Shown: in pieces, positions 26,584 through 35,356 of the stretch
Position numbering within the stretch: position 1 is the first letter of the stretch
Layout: every line of letters begins with the position of its first letter
Origin: Ferrovibrio terrae
GTDB lineage: Bacteria; Pseudomonadota; Alphaproteobacteria; Ferrovibrionales; Ferrovibrionaceae
Direction of reading: 5' to 3'
Length of the DNA: 64,000 nucleotides
Assembly (NCBI RefSeq): GCF_007197755.1
Contig: NZ_CP041636.1
Coordinates: 496,001 to 560,000 of the forward strand
The notes under the pieces: generated by a model
The model's database searches: none
What the model saw: the letters and a program-made list of their open reading frames with translations, nothing else
What the model was told of the DNA's origin: nothing
Position numbers and translations under genes: made by a program

Positions 26584-28509
26584 TCAGCCTTCCAGCGCGC
26601 GGCGGATGCGCCGCTGACGCCAGACGATGGCCAGACCGACCGCGACCAGCGCGGCGAGCAGTGGCATCAGGCCTATATTGATGAACTTGACCAGCACCTG
26701 CAGGCTTTCGATGTCGCGATTCAGCTCGCGCTGCACGCCGCGCAGTTCTCGCCGGGTCGACAGCAGATCATCGCGGAAGGTAGTCATCGCCGCTTCCTGC
26801 TCGGCGCTGAGCAGGGCATTCGACTGGTCCTGCGCTTTGCTCTGCAGATCGGCAAGCTGCTTCTGCGTGGTTTCCAGCTTCTGCTCAAGCTGCTTCTGCC
26901 GCGCGAGGAACTGCTGTTCCGCCTGCCGGCGCATGTTGTCGATCACCTCGAACGGGCGCTGCGACCGGCCACGGCTACGCAGACCGATCAGGTCGCCCGA
27001 GCCCGACATGTTGTCTATCGCGTTGACCAGCAGGTCGGCATTGGCCGCGATCGGCACATACATGTTCTGGCCCATCATCTGCTGGCTGCGCACCCAGAAG
27101 CGGTCGTCCAGCAAATCGGCATCAGCCACCAGCAGCACGTTGATCGGCTTGGCGCTCTCGACCACATGGGCGGCAGGCGCAACAGCCGGCTTGTCGCCGT
27201 CCTTCTTCTCGACAGGCGGCGCGCCATTCGGGAAGGCCGACTTGACCGTACCGCTGATGCGGGCCGCCAGCATATAGGTCTCGCCGGTGGGCTTGAACTT
27301 CTCGGCCAGCGCCTGCGGATTCGGATCGCCGTCGAGATCCTTGACGTCCATCAGCATCGCCTGGTTCGACGAGGTGATCAGCGGCGTCACGGTGGTCGTC
27401 GCACCCTCCAGCTTGCGGATCGAGCCCATCGAGGCGGCGTTGATCTGCGTCAGCTCCGCCGTCACGACATCATCGCGACTGAGTCGCTCGCCGGGGATCG
27501 CCAGCCAGGGGACATAATCGACCACGGCAGCCGCGCCACTGCGACCGGTCTGCACGCGCTGGGCCAGCGCCAGATCGGCGACGAATTTGCCCGACGCGAC
27601 CTCGATACCCCAGGCCTTGAACAATTCGGGCAGCAGCGACGACTGGTCGCCACCCGGCATCGGCCGGCCGGTCATCGGATTCGGCATCGCCGACATGGTT
27701 TCCGAATAGGGATCGGCAAAGACGATCAGCCGGCCGCCCTTCAGCACATACTGGTCGATGGCATACTGCGCCTGCGGGCTCAGGTCCTTCGGATGCGCGA
27801 GGATCAGCGTCGAAATCTTGTCGTCGATCTCTTCCGGCTTGGCAGCATCCAGCATCTTGACCTGGAAGAACTGCTTGATCTGCTCGAGGATCAGATAGGG
27901 CTGCGCCTGGCCGCGCATCGCCGCCATCATGCCGCCCGGGCCGTATTCCAGCGGCAGGGCGCCGAGGATGCCGACGGTCGGCTTGGTCGGGTTGCTCAGG
28001 GAATAGACCAGCTTGGTCAGGTCATATTCGAGGAACTGTTCCTTGTCGGCCTGGAAGAAGGTGATGGTCTGCTGCTGGTCGAGTGCATTGGTGCCGACCA
28101 GGCCGAAATACAGCTGCCCGCCGGGCAGCTGCGCGCCCTGCAGGCCGGCCTGCACCGCACGATCTTCAGCTTCGGTGAAGGGTTCGGGATCGATCACTTC
28201 CAGGCGAATCTTGCCGCCGGCCAGCGAGGCATAGCGCTCGAGCAGTTCGCGCACGCGATTGCCATACTGCTTCAGCTGCGGCGCATTGCCGGCCAGCTTG
28301 TCCGAGAAGAAGAAGCGCAGTGTCATCGGCTCCGGGATGGCTTTCAGCACATTGCGCGTACCGTCCGACAGCGTATAGAGCCGGGCTTCCGTGAGATCGA
28401 TGCGCGCATCACGCAGGCCATTGTTGACCAGGATATTGAAGCCGAAGAACAGGGCGAAAGCGGCGATCAGGCCGGTGCCGGTGAGAAGGGCTTTGCTGCC
28501 GGTTTTCAT
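26584..28509 (-). CDS. GldG-family ABC transporter substrate-binding-like protein
   Basis: A 641-residue membrane-anchored protein. One hydrophobic helix near the N-terminus (GLIAAFALFFGFNILV) and one at the C-terminus (IGLMPLLAALVAVGLAIVW) flank a large domain with the GldG pattern: ARLYTLSDGTRNVLKAIPEP, then DPEPFTEAEDRAVQAG and QAQYAIDQYVLKGGRLIVF. A long coiled coil rich in Gln, Lys and Leu occupies about residues 525-600. In Bacteroidetes GldG works with GldA and GldF in gliding. In proteobacteria the same three genes occur without gliding motility and the cargo is unknown. It sits between the permease and DUF4340 genes with gaps of only a few bases. Confidence 0.85.
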   Translation of the reverse strand: MKTGSKALLTGTGLIAAFALFFGFNILVNNGLRDARIDLTEARLYTLSDGTRNVLKAIPEPMTLRFFFSDKLAGNAPQLKQYGNRVRELLERYASLAGGKIRLEVIDPEPFTEAEDRAVQAGLQGAQLPGGQLYFGLVGTNALDQQQTITFFQADKEQFLEYDLTKLVYSLSNPTKPTVGILGALPLEYGPGGMMAAMRGQAQPYLILEQIKQFFQVKMLDAAKPEEIDDKISTLILAHPKDLSPQAQYAIDQYVLKGGRLIVFADPYSETMSAMPNPMTGRPMPGGDQSSLLPELFKAWGIEVASGKFVADLALAQRVQTGRSGAAAVVDYVPWLAIPGERLSRDDVVTAELTQINAASMGSIRKLEGATTTVTPLITSSNQAMLMDVKDLDGDPNPQALAEKFKPTGETYMLAARISGTVKSAFPNGAPPVEKKDGDKPAVAPAAHVVESAKPINVLLVADADLLDDRFWVRSQQMMGQNMYVPIAANADLLVNAIDNMSGSGDLIGLRSRGRSQRPFEVIDNMRRQAEQQFLARQKQLEQKLETTQKQLADLQSKAQDQSNALLSAEQEAAMTTFRDDLLSTRRELRGVQRELNRDIESLQVLVKFINIGLMPLLAALVAVGLAIVWRQRRIRRALEG

Positions 28510-28512
28510 GAC

Positions 28513-29247
28513 TTAGCCAGCCTTCTTGAGGTCGACGATAACCGCGTTGGCATAGAGCCAGACCGCGATGAGCGAGAGGAAGAACACCAGATCGCGCACA
28601 TCGATCACGCCTTCGGTGATGGCATTGAAATGCGCCAGGAAGCTGAAGGAGGCGATGGTGTCGACGATCAGCGTCGGCGCCCAGCCCTGGAAGAAGCCCA
28701 GCACCATCGGCGCACCCGATACGGTGAAGATGAAGCAGACCAGCACGCTGAGCACGAAGGCGATCACCTGGTTCTTGGTGACGGCCGACATGCAGCTGCC
28801 GATCGCGAGATATGCGCCCGCCATCAGGAAGCTGCCGATATAGCCAGCGAGGATCACGCCGTTGTCGGGGTTGCCGAGCCAGTTGACCGTGAGCCAGAGC
28901 GGGAAAGTCAGCGCCAGCGCGATGCCGGCAAAGGCCCAGGCGGCGAGGAACTTGCCCAGCACGGCGGCCCAGAGCGGAATCGGCAGCGTCAGCAGCAGTT
29001 CAATAGTGCCGGCCTTGCGCTCTTCCGCCCACAGCCGCATGGCAATGGCCGGCAGGAAGAACAGGTAAAGCCAGGGATGGAACATGAAGAAAGACTTCAG
29101 GTCGGCCTGGCCGCGATCAAAGAACTGGCCGAGATAGAAGGTGAAGATTCCCGCAGTGAACAGGAACACCACGATGAAGACATAGGCGACCGGAGTGGAG
29201 AAATAGCCGCTGAATTCGCGGCGGAGAACGGCAAGCATCGGTTTCAT
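28513..29247 (-). CDS. ABC transporter permease, GldF type
   Basis: A 244-residue multispanning permease with about six helices. The N-terminus MKPMLAVLRREFSGYFSTPV, the loop RLWAEERKAGTIELLLTLP and the end helix segment match the ABC-2/GldF subfamily, in which the EERKxGTxELLLTxP motif is a hallmark. It lies 16 bases after the ATPase gene and three bases before gldG, so the three make one transporter. Cargo unknown. Confidence 0.9.
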   Translation of the reverse strand: MKPMLAVLRREFSGYFSTPVAYVFIVVFLFTAGIFTFYLGQFFDRGQADLKSFFMFHPWLYLFFLPAIAMRLWAEERKAGTIELLLTLPIPLWAAVLGKFLAAWAFAGIALALTFPLWLTVNWLGNPDNGVILAGYIGSFLMAGAYLAIGSCMSAVTKNQVIAFVLSVLVCFIFTVSGAPMVLGFFQGWAPTLIVDTIASFSFLAHFNAITEGVIDVRDLVFFLSLIAVWLYANAVIVDLKKAG

Positions 29248-29263
29248 GGTCTTCAGATCCTAA

Positions 29264-30004
29264 TCAGGCGGCGCGGGCCTGGGTGATTTCGCGGAAGGCG
29301 GCATCGAGCTTGCCGGGACCGGCGAGCACTTCACCGATGCGCCAGCCAGCGCTGCCTTCGGGCTTGCCCTCGGCCAGAATTCGGCCACGGGCGATGATGA
29401 TGGCGCGGCTGCACACCGCTTCCACTTCCTCAAGGATATGCGTCGAGATGATGATGGCCTTATCACGCGACATGGCCTGGATCAGACCGCGCACTTCATG
29501 CTTCTGATTAGGATCGAGGCCGTCGGTCGGCTCGTCCAGCACCAGCACCGGCGGATCGTGCAGGATCGCCTGGGCCAGGCCGACACGGCGCTTGTAGCCC
29601 TTGGACAACGTGTCGATCGGCTGGTCCAGCACGTCCTTGATGTTGACCTGGTCGACAACCTTGTCGAGCCGCCACTGTCGGTCCTTGCCGGACAGCTCGC
29701 GCACATCGGCGATGAAGTCGAGGAAACCGCGCGCGGTCATGTCGGCATAGGTGGGTGCGCCTTCCGGCAGGTAGCCGATGGCGCGACGGGCAGCCAGAGG
29801 CGCAGCCTCGACGTCATGGCCACAGACCGAAATGCTGCCTGACGTGGGGTTCAGAAAACCGCAAAGCATTTTCATGGTGGTGGATTTGCCGGCGCCGTTC
29901 GGGCCGAGAAAGCCCAGCACCTCGCCCTTGGCGACGGTGAAACTGATATTATCGACGGCGGTGAATGGTCCGAACTGCTTGACCAGATTCTTTATGTCGA
30001 TCAT
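29264..30004 (-). CDS. ABC transporter ATP-binding protein, GldA type
   Basis: A 246-residue ATPase: Walker A GFLGPNGAGKSTTMKML near residue 35, signature LSKGYKRR, Walker B VLVLDEPTDGLDPNQ, and the switch histidine in IISTHIL. The sequence SKGYKRRVGLAQAILHDP is characteristic of the GldA/CcmA-like class. The start at 30004 (MIDIKNLVKQFGPF) was chosen because an upstream open extension reaching 30349 overlaps the divergent DUF1289 gene and is not conserved-looking. It is the first gene of the Gld-type operon. Confidence 0.92.
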   Translation of the reverse strand: MIDIKNLVKQFGPFTAVDNISFTVAKGEVLGFLGPNGAGKSTTMKMLCGFLNPTSGSISVCGHDVEAAPLAARRAIGYLPEGAPTYADMTARGFLDFIADVRELSGKDRQWRLDKVVDQVNIKDVLDQPIDTLSKGYKRRVGLAQAILHDPPVLVLDEPTDGLDPNQKHEVRGLIQAMSRDKAIIISTHILEEVEAVCSRAIIIARGRILAEGKPEGSAGWRIGEVLAGPGKLDAAFREITQARAA

Positions 30005-30142
30005 CGTTTTAGTTGTCCCTTGCCCCACAGTGGCGACCCCTGCCGCCCGGCGCCCGCTAGATAAGAGTGTCCCACACCATGGTTCAAGTCCCCGGCCAAG
30101 ATTTGCGATGCTTCGCCGCGCCCGGGATGCCACATTTTGGCC

Positions 30143-30373
30143 ATGATTGACGCCCCATACCCCGCAGCCATGTCCGGCGACGAGTCGCCGCCGTCGCCCT
30201 GTAACAAGGTCTGCACGATCGACCGTCGCACCGGCTGGTGTCTCGGCTGCTGGCGCACGGGCGAGGAAATCGGCGCCTGGTCCACCATGAGTGCGCAGGC
30301 CAAGCATGCCCTGCTGGCACAGCTGCCGAGCCGGCAGGCCGCCGCGCAACCTGCCATGCGAGGGCGCCGCTGA
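30143..30373 (+). CDS. DUF1289 small cysteine-rich protein
   Basis: A 76-residue protein with the DUF1289 pattern: CNKVCTIDRRTGWC followed by LGCWRTGEEIGAW, four cysteines that could hold zinc or an iron-sulphur centre. The ATG at 30143 is chosen over an in-frame TTG six bases upstream. Its stop codon overlaps the start of the dppB-type permease gene (TGATG), so it is translationally coupled to the peptide transporter operon, although its own function is not known. Confidence 0.85.
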   Translation: MIDAPYPAAMSGDESPPSPCNKVCTIDRRTGWCLGCWRTGEEIGAWSTMSAQAKHALLAQLPSRQAAAQPAMRGRR

Positions 30374-31323
30374 TGGCCGCTTTCCTGCTCAAGCGCCTGG
30401 CCACGCTGCTGGCGACCCTGCTGGCAACTTCAGTGATCGTGTTCCTGGTGCTGGAAATCCTGCCCGGCGATCCGGCGCTGCTGGTGCTGGGCATCGACGC
30501 CACCGACGAGCAACTCGCCGTCTTCCGCCACGAATATGGGCTGGATAAACCGGTCCTCGACCGTTACCTGTTGTGGATCGGCAATCTGCTGGTGGGTGAT
30601 TTCGGCATTTCCTATGCCTACAAAACGCCCGTCTGGCCGCTGATCGCCGAACGCCTCGCGCTCACCTATCCGCTGTCGCTCAGCGCCATGCTGCTGACCG
30701 TGATCCTAGCGCTCGGCCTTGGCGTCTACGCCGCCGCCCAGCACAACAAGCCGGGCGATCTCGTCATCATGGGCATCAGCCAGCTCGGCATTTCGATCCC
30801 GAATTTCTGGTTCGGCCTGCTGCTGATCCTGCTGTTCGCCGTCAATCTCGGCTGGTTCTCCGCCGGAGGCTTTGCCGGCTGGGCGGGCGGCCCCGCCGGC
30901 GCGATGAAAAGCCTGATCCTGCCCAGCATCTCTCTCGCCGTCGTGCAGGCCGCGATTCTGGCCCGCATCACGCGCTCCTCGGTGCTGGAAGTGCTGCGCG
31001 AGGATTTCGTGCGCACCGCGCGCGCCAAGGGACTGAGCCGCCAGGCCGTATTATGGCGCCATGTGCTGCGTAATGCGCTGATCCCGGTGATCACCGTGAT
31101 CGGCCTGCAGTTCGGCAACCTGCTGACCGGCACCATTGTCGTTGAGCAGGTCTTTTCCCTGCCCGGCCTGGGCCGTCTGATCTTCCAGGCGATCAGCAAT
31201 CGCGACATCGAGGTGGTGAAGGCGGCCGTCATCCTGCTCGCCTTCACGGTGGTGGCCGTGAATTTCATCGTCGACGTGCTGTATGCGGTGATCGATCCAC
31301 GACTGAAGGCGCATGATGTCTAA
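30373..31323 (+). CDS. Dipeptide/oligopeptide-type ABC transporter permease (DppB class)
   Basis: A 316-residue inner-membrane permease. The N-terminal helix LLKRLATLLATLLATSVIVF, the periplasmic-side segment EILPGDPALLVLG and EYGLDKPVLDRYLLW are diagnostic of DppB/GsiC permeases, and the cytoplasmic EAA loop is ARAKGLSRQAVLWRHVLRNA. Its start overlaps the stop of DUF1289. It forms a four-gene unit with the following permease and two ATPases. No substrate-binding protein gene is adjacent, so the substrate (peptide, nickel, glutathione or sugar) cannot be told. Confidence 0.93.
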   Translation: MAAFLLKRLATLLATLLATSVIVFLVLEILPGDPALLVLGIDATDEQLAVFRHEYGLDKPVLDRYLLWIGNLLVGDFGISYAYKTPVWPLIAERLALTYPLSLSAMLLTVILALGLGVYAAAQHNKPGDLVIMGISQLGISIPNFWFGLLLILLFAVNLGWFSAGGFAGWAGGPAGAMKSLILPSISLAVVQAAILARITRSSVLEVLREDFVRTARAKGLSRQAVLWRHVLRNALIPVITVIGLQFGNLLTGTIVVEQVFSLPGLGRLIFQAISNRDIEVVKAAVILLAFTVVAVNFIVDVLYAVIDPRLKAHDV

Positions 31324-32152
31324 TTTCTTCAAACGCGCCTTCCGTCACCGCAGCTTCATCGTCGGCGCAGCGCTGACCGGCTTTGTTGTCGGCATGGCCT
31401 TGCTGTCGCTGATCTGGACGCCCTATTCGCCCACCGCCATCAACATCCGCCGCCGGATGCAGATGCCGTCGGCCGATTACTGGCTCGGCACCGATCCCTT
31501 CGGCCGCGACGTGCTGTCGCTGGTCCTGGCCGGAGCGCAGAATTCGCTCACCGTCGGGCTGCTTGCTGTCGGTGGCGGGCTCGTGCTGGGCTGCGCGCTT
31601 GGCCTGCTGGCCGCGGCGAGGCGCGGCTGGATTGAAGAGCTGGTAATGCGCTTCGCCGATTTTACCTTCGCCTTCCCCGCCATTCTTTCCGCCATCATGC
31701 TGGCCGCCATATTCGGCCCCAGCACAATGAATTCCATCGTCGCCATCGCGATCTTCAACATCCCGGTCTTCGCCCGCGTGGTGCGTGGCTCGGCCAATGC
31801 GATCTGGGCGCGCGATTACATCCTGGCCGCGCGCAGCGCCGGCAAGGGTGGTTTCCGCATCACCATTGAACATGTGCTGCCCAACATCCTGGCGGTCATT
31901 GTCGTGCAGGCCACCATCCAGTTCGCGCTCGCCATCCTGGCCGAGGCCGCATTGTCCTATCTCGGCCTCGGCACCCAGCCGCCGACGCCGAGCTGGGGCC
32001 GCATGCTGAACGAAGCCCAGAGCATGGTCTTCCGCGCGCCGTTCCTGGCCGTGTTCCCCGGCCTTGCTATCGCCGTCGCCGTACTCGGCTTCAACCTGCT
32101 GGGCGACGGGCTGCGCGATCTGACCGATCCGCGACTTTCGAGACAACGCTGA
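31313..32152 (+). CDS. Dipeptide/oligopeptide-type ABC transporter permease (DppC class)
   Basis: Second permease, 279 residues. The N-terminal helix is preceded by a cytoplasmic KRAFRHRSFIVG. Next comes the DppC hallmark WLGTDPFGRDVLSLVLAGAQ-like segment (here YWLGTDPFGRDVLSLVLAGA) and the EAA loop ILAARSAGKGGFRITIEHVL. It overlaps the preceding permease by 11 bases and its stop overlaps the ATG of the next ATPase. The protein ends in LLGDGLRDLTDPRL, as usual for the class. Confidence 0.94.
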   Translation: MMSNFFKRAFRHRSFIVGAALTGFVVGMALLSLIWTPYSPTAINIRRRMQMPSADYWLGTDPFGRDVLSLVLAGAQNSLTVGLLAVGGGLVLGCALGLLAAARRGWIEELVMRFADFTFAFPAILSAIMLAAIFGPSTMNSIVAIAIFNIPVFARVVRGSANAIWARDYILAARSAGKGGFRITIEHVLPNILAVIVVQATIQFALAILAEAALSYLGLGTQPPTPSWGRMLNEAQSMVFRAPFLAVFPGLAIAVAVLGFNLLGDGLRDLTDPRLSRQR

Positions 32153-33159
32153 TGTCGCCCCCGTTGCTCTCAGTCACTGATCTTCGCGTCGCGTTACAGA
32201 CCGCGCGTGGCCCGGTCGAAGCGGTGCGCGGCATCGGCTTCGAACTTGGCAAGGGCGAGACGCTTGGCATCGTCGGTGAATCCGGCAGCGGCAAATCGCT
32301 GACCGCACTGGCCCTGATGGGCCTGCTGCCCGATGGCGCCATCACGACAGGCCAGGTGAATTACGCCGGCCGCAACCTGCTGGCCACAACCGAGGACGAA
32401 CTCTGCGGCCTGCGCGGCAACCGCCTGGCAATGATCTTCCAGGAGCCGATGACCTCGCTCAATCCGCTGCATCGGGTCGGCGACCAGATTGCCGAGCCGC
32501 TGCGGCTGCATCTGGGCCTGCACGGGCCGCAGGCGCGCGAACGCACTGTTGAACTGCTCGATCGTGTCGGCATCCCCAATCCGCGCAACCGGCTCGATGC
32601 CTATCCGCACCAGCTGTCGGGCGGGCAGCGGCAGCGCGTGATGATCGCCATGGCGCTGGCCTGCGACCCCGACATCCTGATCGCCGACGAGCCGACCACC
32701 GCGCTGGATGTCACCATCCAGGGCCAGATCCTCGACCTGATCCGCCGGCTGGTCGATGAAACCGGCATGGGTCTGGTATTGATCAGCCACGATCTCGGTG
32801 TGATTGCCGAAACGGTGGACCGCGTGCTGGTGATGTATGCCGGCCGCGCCGTCGAATCCGGCCCGGTACGCGAAGTCTTTGCCCGTATGGCACATCCTTA
32901 CGCGCGCGGGCTGTTTTCGGCGATGCCGCGTATCGCGCCAGGACTGGCACATCCGCGGCCGCCGCTGGCAACCATTCCCGGCATTGTGCCCGACCTGCAT
33001 GACCTGCCGGCGGCCTGCGCCTTCGCCGACCGCTGCAAGCTGGTCGAGCCGCGCTGCCGCACAGAGTTTCCGCCCAATGCGGCCATCGGCCCGACGCATC
33101 AGGCCGAATGCTGGCGTACGGATATGACTATTGGCGTCGCCGTGGGGGTTGCGCCATGA
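32152..33159 (+). CDS. Dipeptide/oligopeptide-type ABC transporter ATPase (DppD class)
   Basis: Cytoplasmic ATPase of 335 residues. Walker A is [19 protein letters not shown] near residue 42, signature [16 protein letters not shown], Walker [15 protein letters not shown]. The C-terminal oligopeptide/dipeptide extension contains three cysteines around [16 protein letters not shown], a region that in relatives binds an iron-sulphur cluster. It is translationally coupled at both ends. The end overlaps the DppF-type ATPase by four bases. Confidence 0.95.
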   Translation: MSPPLLSVTDLRVALQTARGPVEAVRGIGFELGKGETLGIVGESGSGKSLTALALMGLLPDGAITTGQVNYAGRNLLATTEDELCGLRGNRLAMIFQEPMTSLNPLHRVGDQIAEPLRLHLGLHGPQARERTVELLDRVGIPNPRNRLDAYPHQLSGGQRQRVMIAMALACDPDILIADEPTTALDVTIQGQILDLIRRLVDETGMGLVLISHDLGVIAETVDRVLVMYAGRAVESGPVREVFARMAHPYARGLFSAMPRIAPGLAHPRPPLATIPGIVPDLHDLPAACAFADRCKLVEPRCRTEFPPNAAIGPTHQAECWRTDMTIGVAVGVAP

Positions 33160-34157
33160 CCGCCCTGGTCGAGCTGACAGACATTCACAAGACCTACACG
33201 CTGAAACGGGCGACGCCGTTCTCAGCCGCGCAGCAGGTATTTGCGGTCAACGGCGTGTCGCTGGTCGTACAGGCCGGCGAAAGCCTTGGCATCGTCGGTG
33301 AGTCTGGCTGTGGCAAGTCCACACTGGCACGGCTGGTGATGGCGCTGGAAAAGCCGAGCCAGGGCCGCATGCAGTTTGCCGGCCGCGATCTGAATACCCT
33401 GTCGACCGACGAGTTGCGGGCGACGCGGCGCGATTTCCAGATGGTATTCCAGGACCCTTACGGCTCGCTCGATCCGCGTCTGACGGTGGAGCGTATCGTC
33501 GCCGAACCGCTGGACGTGCTGGAAAAACTGACGCGCACAGAACGGCGCGAGCGCGTCGCCGAAACACTGGCCACCGTGGGCTTGCGCGCCGGCGACATGG
33601 AAAAATATCCGCATGAATTTTCTGGCGGTCAGCGCCAGCGCATCGCCATCGCCCGCGCACTGATCACAAGGCCGAAGCTGATCGTCGCCGACGAAGCCGT
33701 GTCGGCGCTCGATGTCTCCGTGCAGGCGCAGGTGCTGAACCTGATGGCCGACCTGCAACAGCGTTACGGCATCACCTACCTGTTCATCAGCCACAATCTG
33801 GCAGTGATCGACCATCTGTGCAGTCATGTGGCTGTGATGTATCTCGGCCGTATCGTCGAACAGGGCAGCACGGCGACGATCTTCGCCAAACCGGCGCATC
33901 CCTATACCCGCGCGCTGCTGGCAGCCCTGCCGCAGCCAGTGCCGCCACCACCCGGACAGGCGCGGCGCAGCAGCCTGCTGCAGGGCAATCCGCCGAGCCA
34001 GACGGCGCTCAAGCCCGGTTGCGCGTTGGCCGACCGCTGCATCTATGCGGATGCACATTGCCGCGAGATCAGCCCTGAACTGCGCAGCCTGCCTGATGGC
34101 CGTGCCGTCGCCTGCCACAAGGCCGAAAGTGTTCTGGAAGAGCCGCTAACGAGGTGA
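33156..34157 (+). CDS. Dipeptide/oligopeptide-type ABC transporter ATPase (DppF class)
   Basis: Second ATPase, 333 residues. Walker A is GESGCGKSTLARLVMALEKP, signature FSGGQRQRIAIARALI, Walker B LIVADEAVSALDVSVQ. The C-terminal cysteine segment GCALADRCIYADAHC is present. The ATG at 33156 overlaps the stop of the DppD-type gene (ATGA). Its 3' end overlaps the convergent lipoprotein gene by 12 bases. With the DppB, DppC and DppD subunits it completes the transporter core; the solute-binding subunit must be supplied from elsewhere. Confidence 0.95.
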   Translation: MTALVELTDIHKTYTLKRATPFSAAQQVFAVNGVSLVVQAGESLGIVGESGCGKSTLARLVMALEKPSQGRMQFAGRDLNTLSTDELRATRRDFQMVFQDPYGSLDPRLTVERIVAEPLDVLEKLTRTERRERVAETLATVGLRAGDMEKYPHEFSGGQRQRIAIARALITRPKLIVADEAVSALDVSVQAQVLNLMADLQQRYGITYLFISHNLAVIDHLCSHVAVMYLGRIVEQGSTATIFAKPAHPYTRALLAALPQPVPPPPGQARRSSLLQGNPPSQTALKPGCALADRCIYADAHCREISPELRSLPDGRAVACHKAESVLEEPLTR

Positions 34158-34496
34158 GCTGACCACGGCCTGCAGGCGATAACCACGCTCGCGCATGCAG
34201 TAATCGGTGAATTCTGCTTCGCGCGGACCACGGTCGAAATAGGACGGGGTGCGCGGTTCACGCCAAGGCGCGCCAAAGCTGTTGAAGCCGGTGCCAGTCC
34301 AGGGCGGATAGAGCGGCCGCGTCGATGAGCTTTCATCCAGCGCCTGTTTCCAGGCGATATTGCGACAGTCCTTGTAGTCACCATCGCGCTGCACGGCTCC
34401 GGTGTCGCTGCGCACCCATTCGGTCGGCGTCGTCGTGCAGGCGGACAGCAGCAGGAGCAGCGACAGAAGCGGCGCTCGGCTGGCCACGCGTATCAT
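34146..34496 (-). CDS. Small predicted lipoprotein, member 3 of a tandem triplet
   Basis: A 116-residue protein with a lipoprotein signal: APLLSLLLLLSACTT puts the lipidated cysteine near residue 20. The mature part shares a clear pattern with the next two genes: EWVRSDTG, then DCRNIAWKQALDES, TRPLYPPW, and DRGPREAEFTDYCMRERGYRL near the end. I know no named family. The start overlaps the stop of the upstream gene by four bases, so it is translated from the triplet mRNA. It ends convergently inside the DppF-type ATPase gene. Likely located at the periplasmic face of a membrane. Confidence 0.75.
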   Translation of the reverse strand: MIRVASRAPLLSLLLLLSACTTTPTEWVRSDTGAVQRDGDYKDCRNIAWKQALDESSSTRPLYPPWTGTGFNSFGAPWREPRTPSYFDRGPREAEFTDYCMRERGYRLQAVVSSPR

Positions 34497-34837
34497 GATG
34501 TCACACCCGACTTTTGCGCGATCGGGCGCAGATGGTAGCCACGCTGCTCCATGCAGTAGATCGACAGCTCATACATGCGCGGGCCACGGCGGGTATAGGA
34601 CGTGGTGACACCGCCACCGTCCTCGCCGCCCGACTCCATGAACTGGGTATCGCGAAACGGCGGATAGATCGGCCGCGTCTTATCGCTTTCATCCAGCGCC
34701 TGCCAGCTGGCGATGTCGTGGCAGTCCTTCTCATCCTTCTGGCGCTGCTCGAGCGCCGTGTCTGCACGCGCCCATTCCGTGCTCGGTGCACATGCAGCGA
34801 AACCGAGAAGCAGCAGTATTGCGGCGGGGCGGCTCAT
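34493..34837 (-). CDS. Small predicted lipoprotein, member 2 of a tandem triplet
   Basis: A 114-residue paralogue of its two neighbours. The signal peptide AAILLLLGFAACAPS gives a lipobox with cysteine near residue 16. The shared core is EWARADTALEQRQKDEKDC, then ASWQALDESDKTRPIYPPF, a TSYTRRGPRMYELSIYC segment, and MEQRGYHLRP at the end. Two cysteines in the mature part (DC and YC) are conserved with the other copies and could form a disulphide. Function unknown. It overlaps both neighbours by four bases. Confidence 0.75.
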   Translation of the reverse strand: MSRPAAILLLLGFAACAPSTEWARADTALEQRQKDEKDCHDIASWQALDESDKTRPIYPPFRDTQFMESGGEDGGGVTTSYTRRGPRMYELSIYCMEQRGYHLRPIAQKSGVTS

Positions 34838-35217
34838 GAGCCTTGCTCGGGGACCGGCGCCAGATGGTAGCCGCGGGCGCGCAGGCAGAAATTCTGCAGG
34901 TCACCCTCGCGCTGCTGGCGCCACATGAAGGAGTCGTGCCGGTAGCCGTACGGCCCCGGATAAGGCCCGAAGCGCGATGGCCAGCTGCCGTATCCGTAAT
35001 GGCCGGGATATCCATATGGCCCGGCGAAGAAGCTTTCGCGGAAGGCCTGGTCGCGTGCGAGATTGCTGCAGTCGCGGCTGTCGGTCTGGGCTTCGGCCAC
35101 GGTCACACCGGGCTTCTGCCAGGCCATGGGCGGCCCACAGGCCGCCAGCAAGCCGGCGATGCCCAGCATCAGAATCGAAGGGCGGGTAAGAACCGTAAAG
35201 GGTGTGTTTCTGCCCAT
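34834..35217 (-). CDS. Small predicted lipoprotein, member 1 of a tandem triplet
   Basis: A 127-residue paralogue. From the ATG at 35217 the signal SILMLGIAGLLAACGPP predicts lipidation near residue 27. The core has AEAQTDSRDCSNLARDQAF, aligned with the DC...QA motif of the next two genes, and the end QNFCLRARGYHLAPV matches their C-termini. Between them lies a Tyr/Gly/Pro-rich stretch (YGYPGHYGYGSW) not found in the other copies, so this one has diverged most. The open frame extends to 35364 but conserved lipoprotein features begin at 35217. Confidence 0.72.
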   Translation of the reverse strand: MGRNTPFTVLTRPSILMLGIAGLLAACGPPMAWQKPGVTVAEAQTDSRDCSNLARDQAFRESFFAGPYGYPGHYGYGSWPSRFGPYPGPYGYRHDSFMWRQQREGDLQNFCLRARGYHLAPVPEQGS

Positions 35218-35324
35218 GTCGGCGCGACCTCCGGGGGACAGTATAACGGAGCAGCCTATCCGCGAGTTGCGGCGGAAATGCGGCCATGCCTCACCTTTTC
35301 GTGCGCCGGGAAGCAGCCGGTCAC

Positions 35325-35356
35325 TCCTGGCAGGGCCAAATTTATTCCTGGCAGGG
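35325..35356. repeat. Direct repeat of 11 bases, 21 bases apart
   Basis: TCCTGGCAGGG occurs at 35325-35335 and again at 35346-35356. The second copy encodes the last residues (PCQE) of the Rap1a/Tai-like protein on the minus strand. Reading on past its stop codon gives I-W-P-C-Q-E and a second stop, so the tail and stop region seem to have been duplicated. Confidence 0.55.

Noticed and set aside
25729-29286. Very long plus-strand open frame of 1185 codons
   Set aside because: It lies opposite the DUF4340, gldG and gldF-type genes, has low-complexity Arg/His/Gln composition and no domain; it is the GC-rich antisense shadow of real genes.
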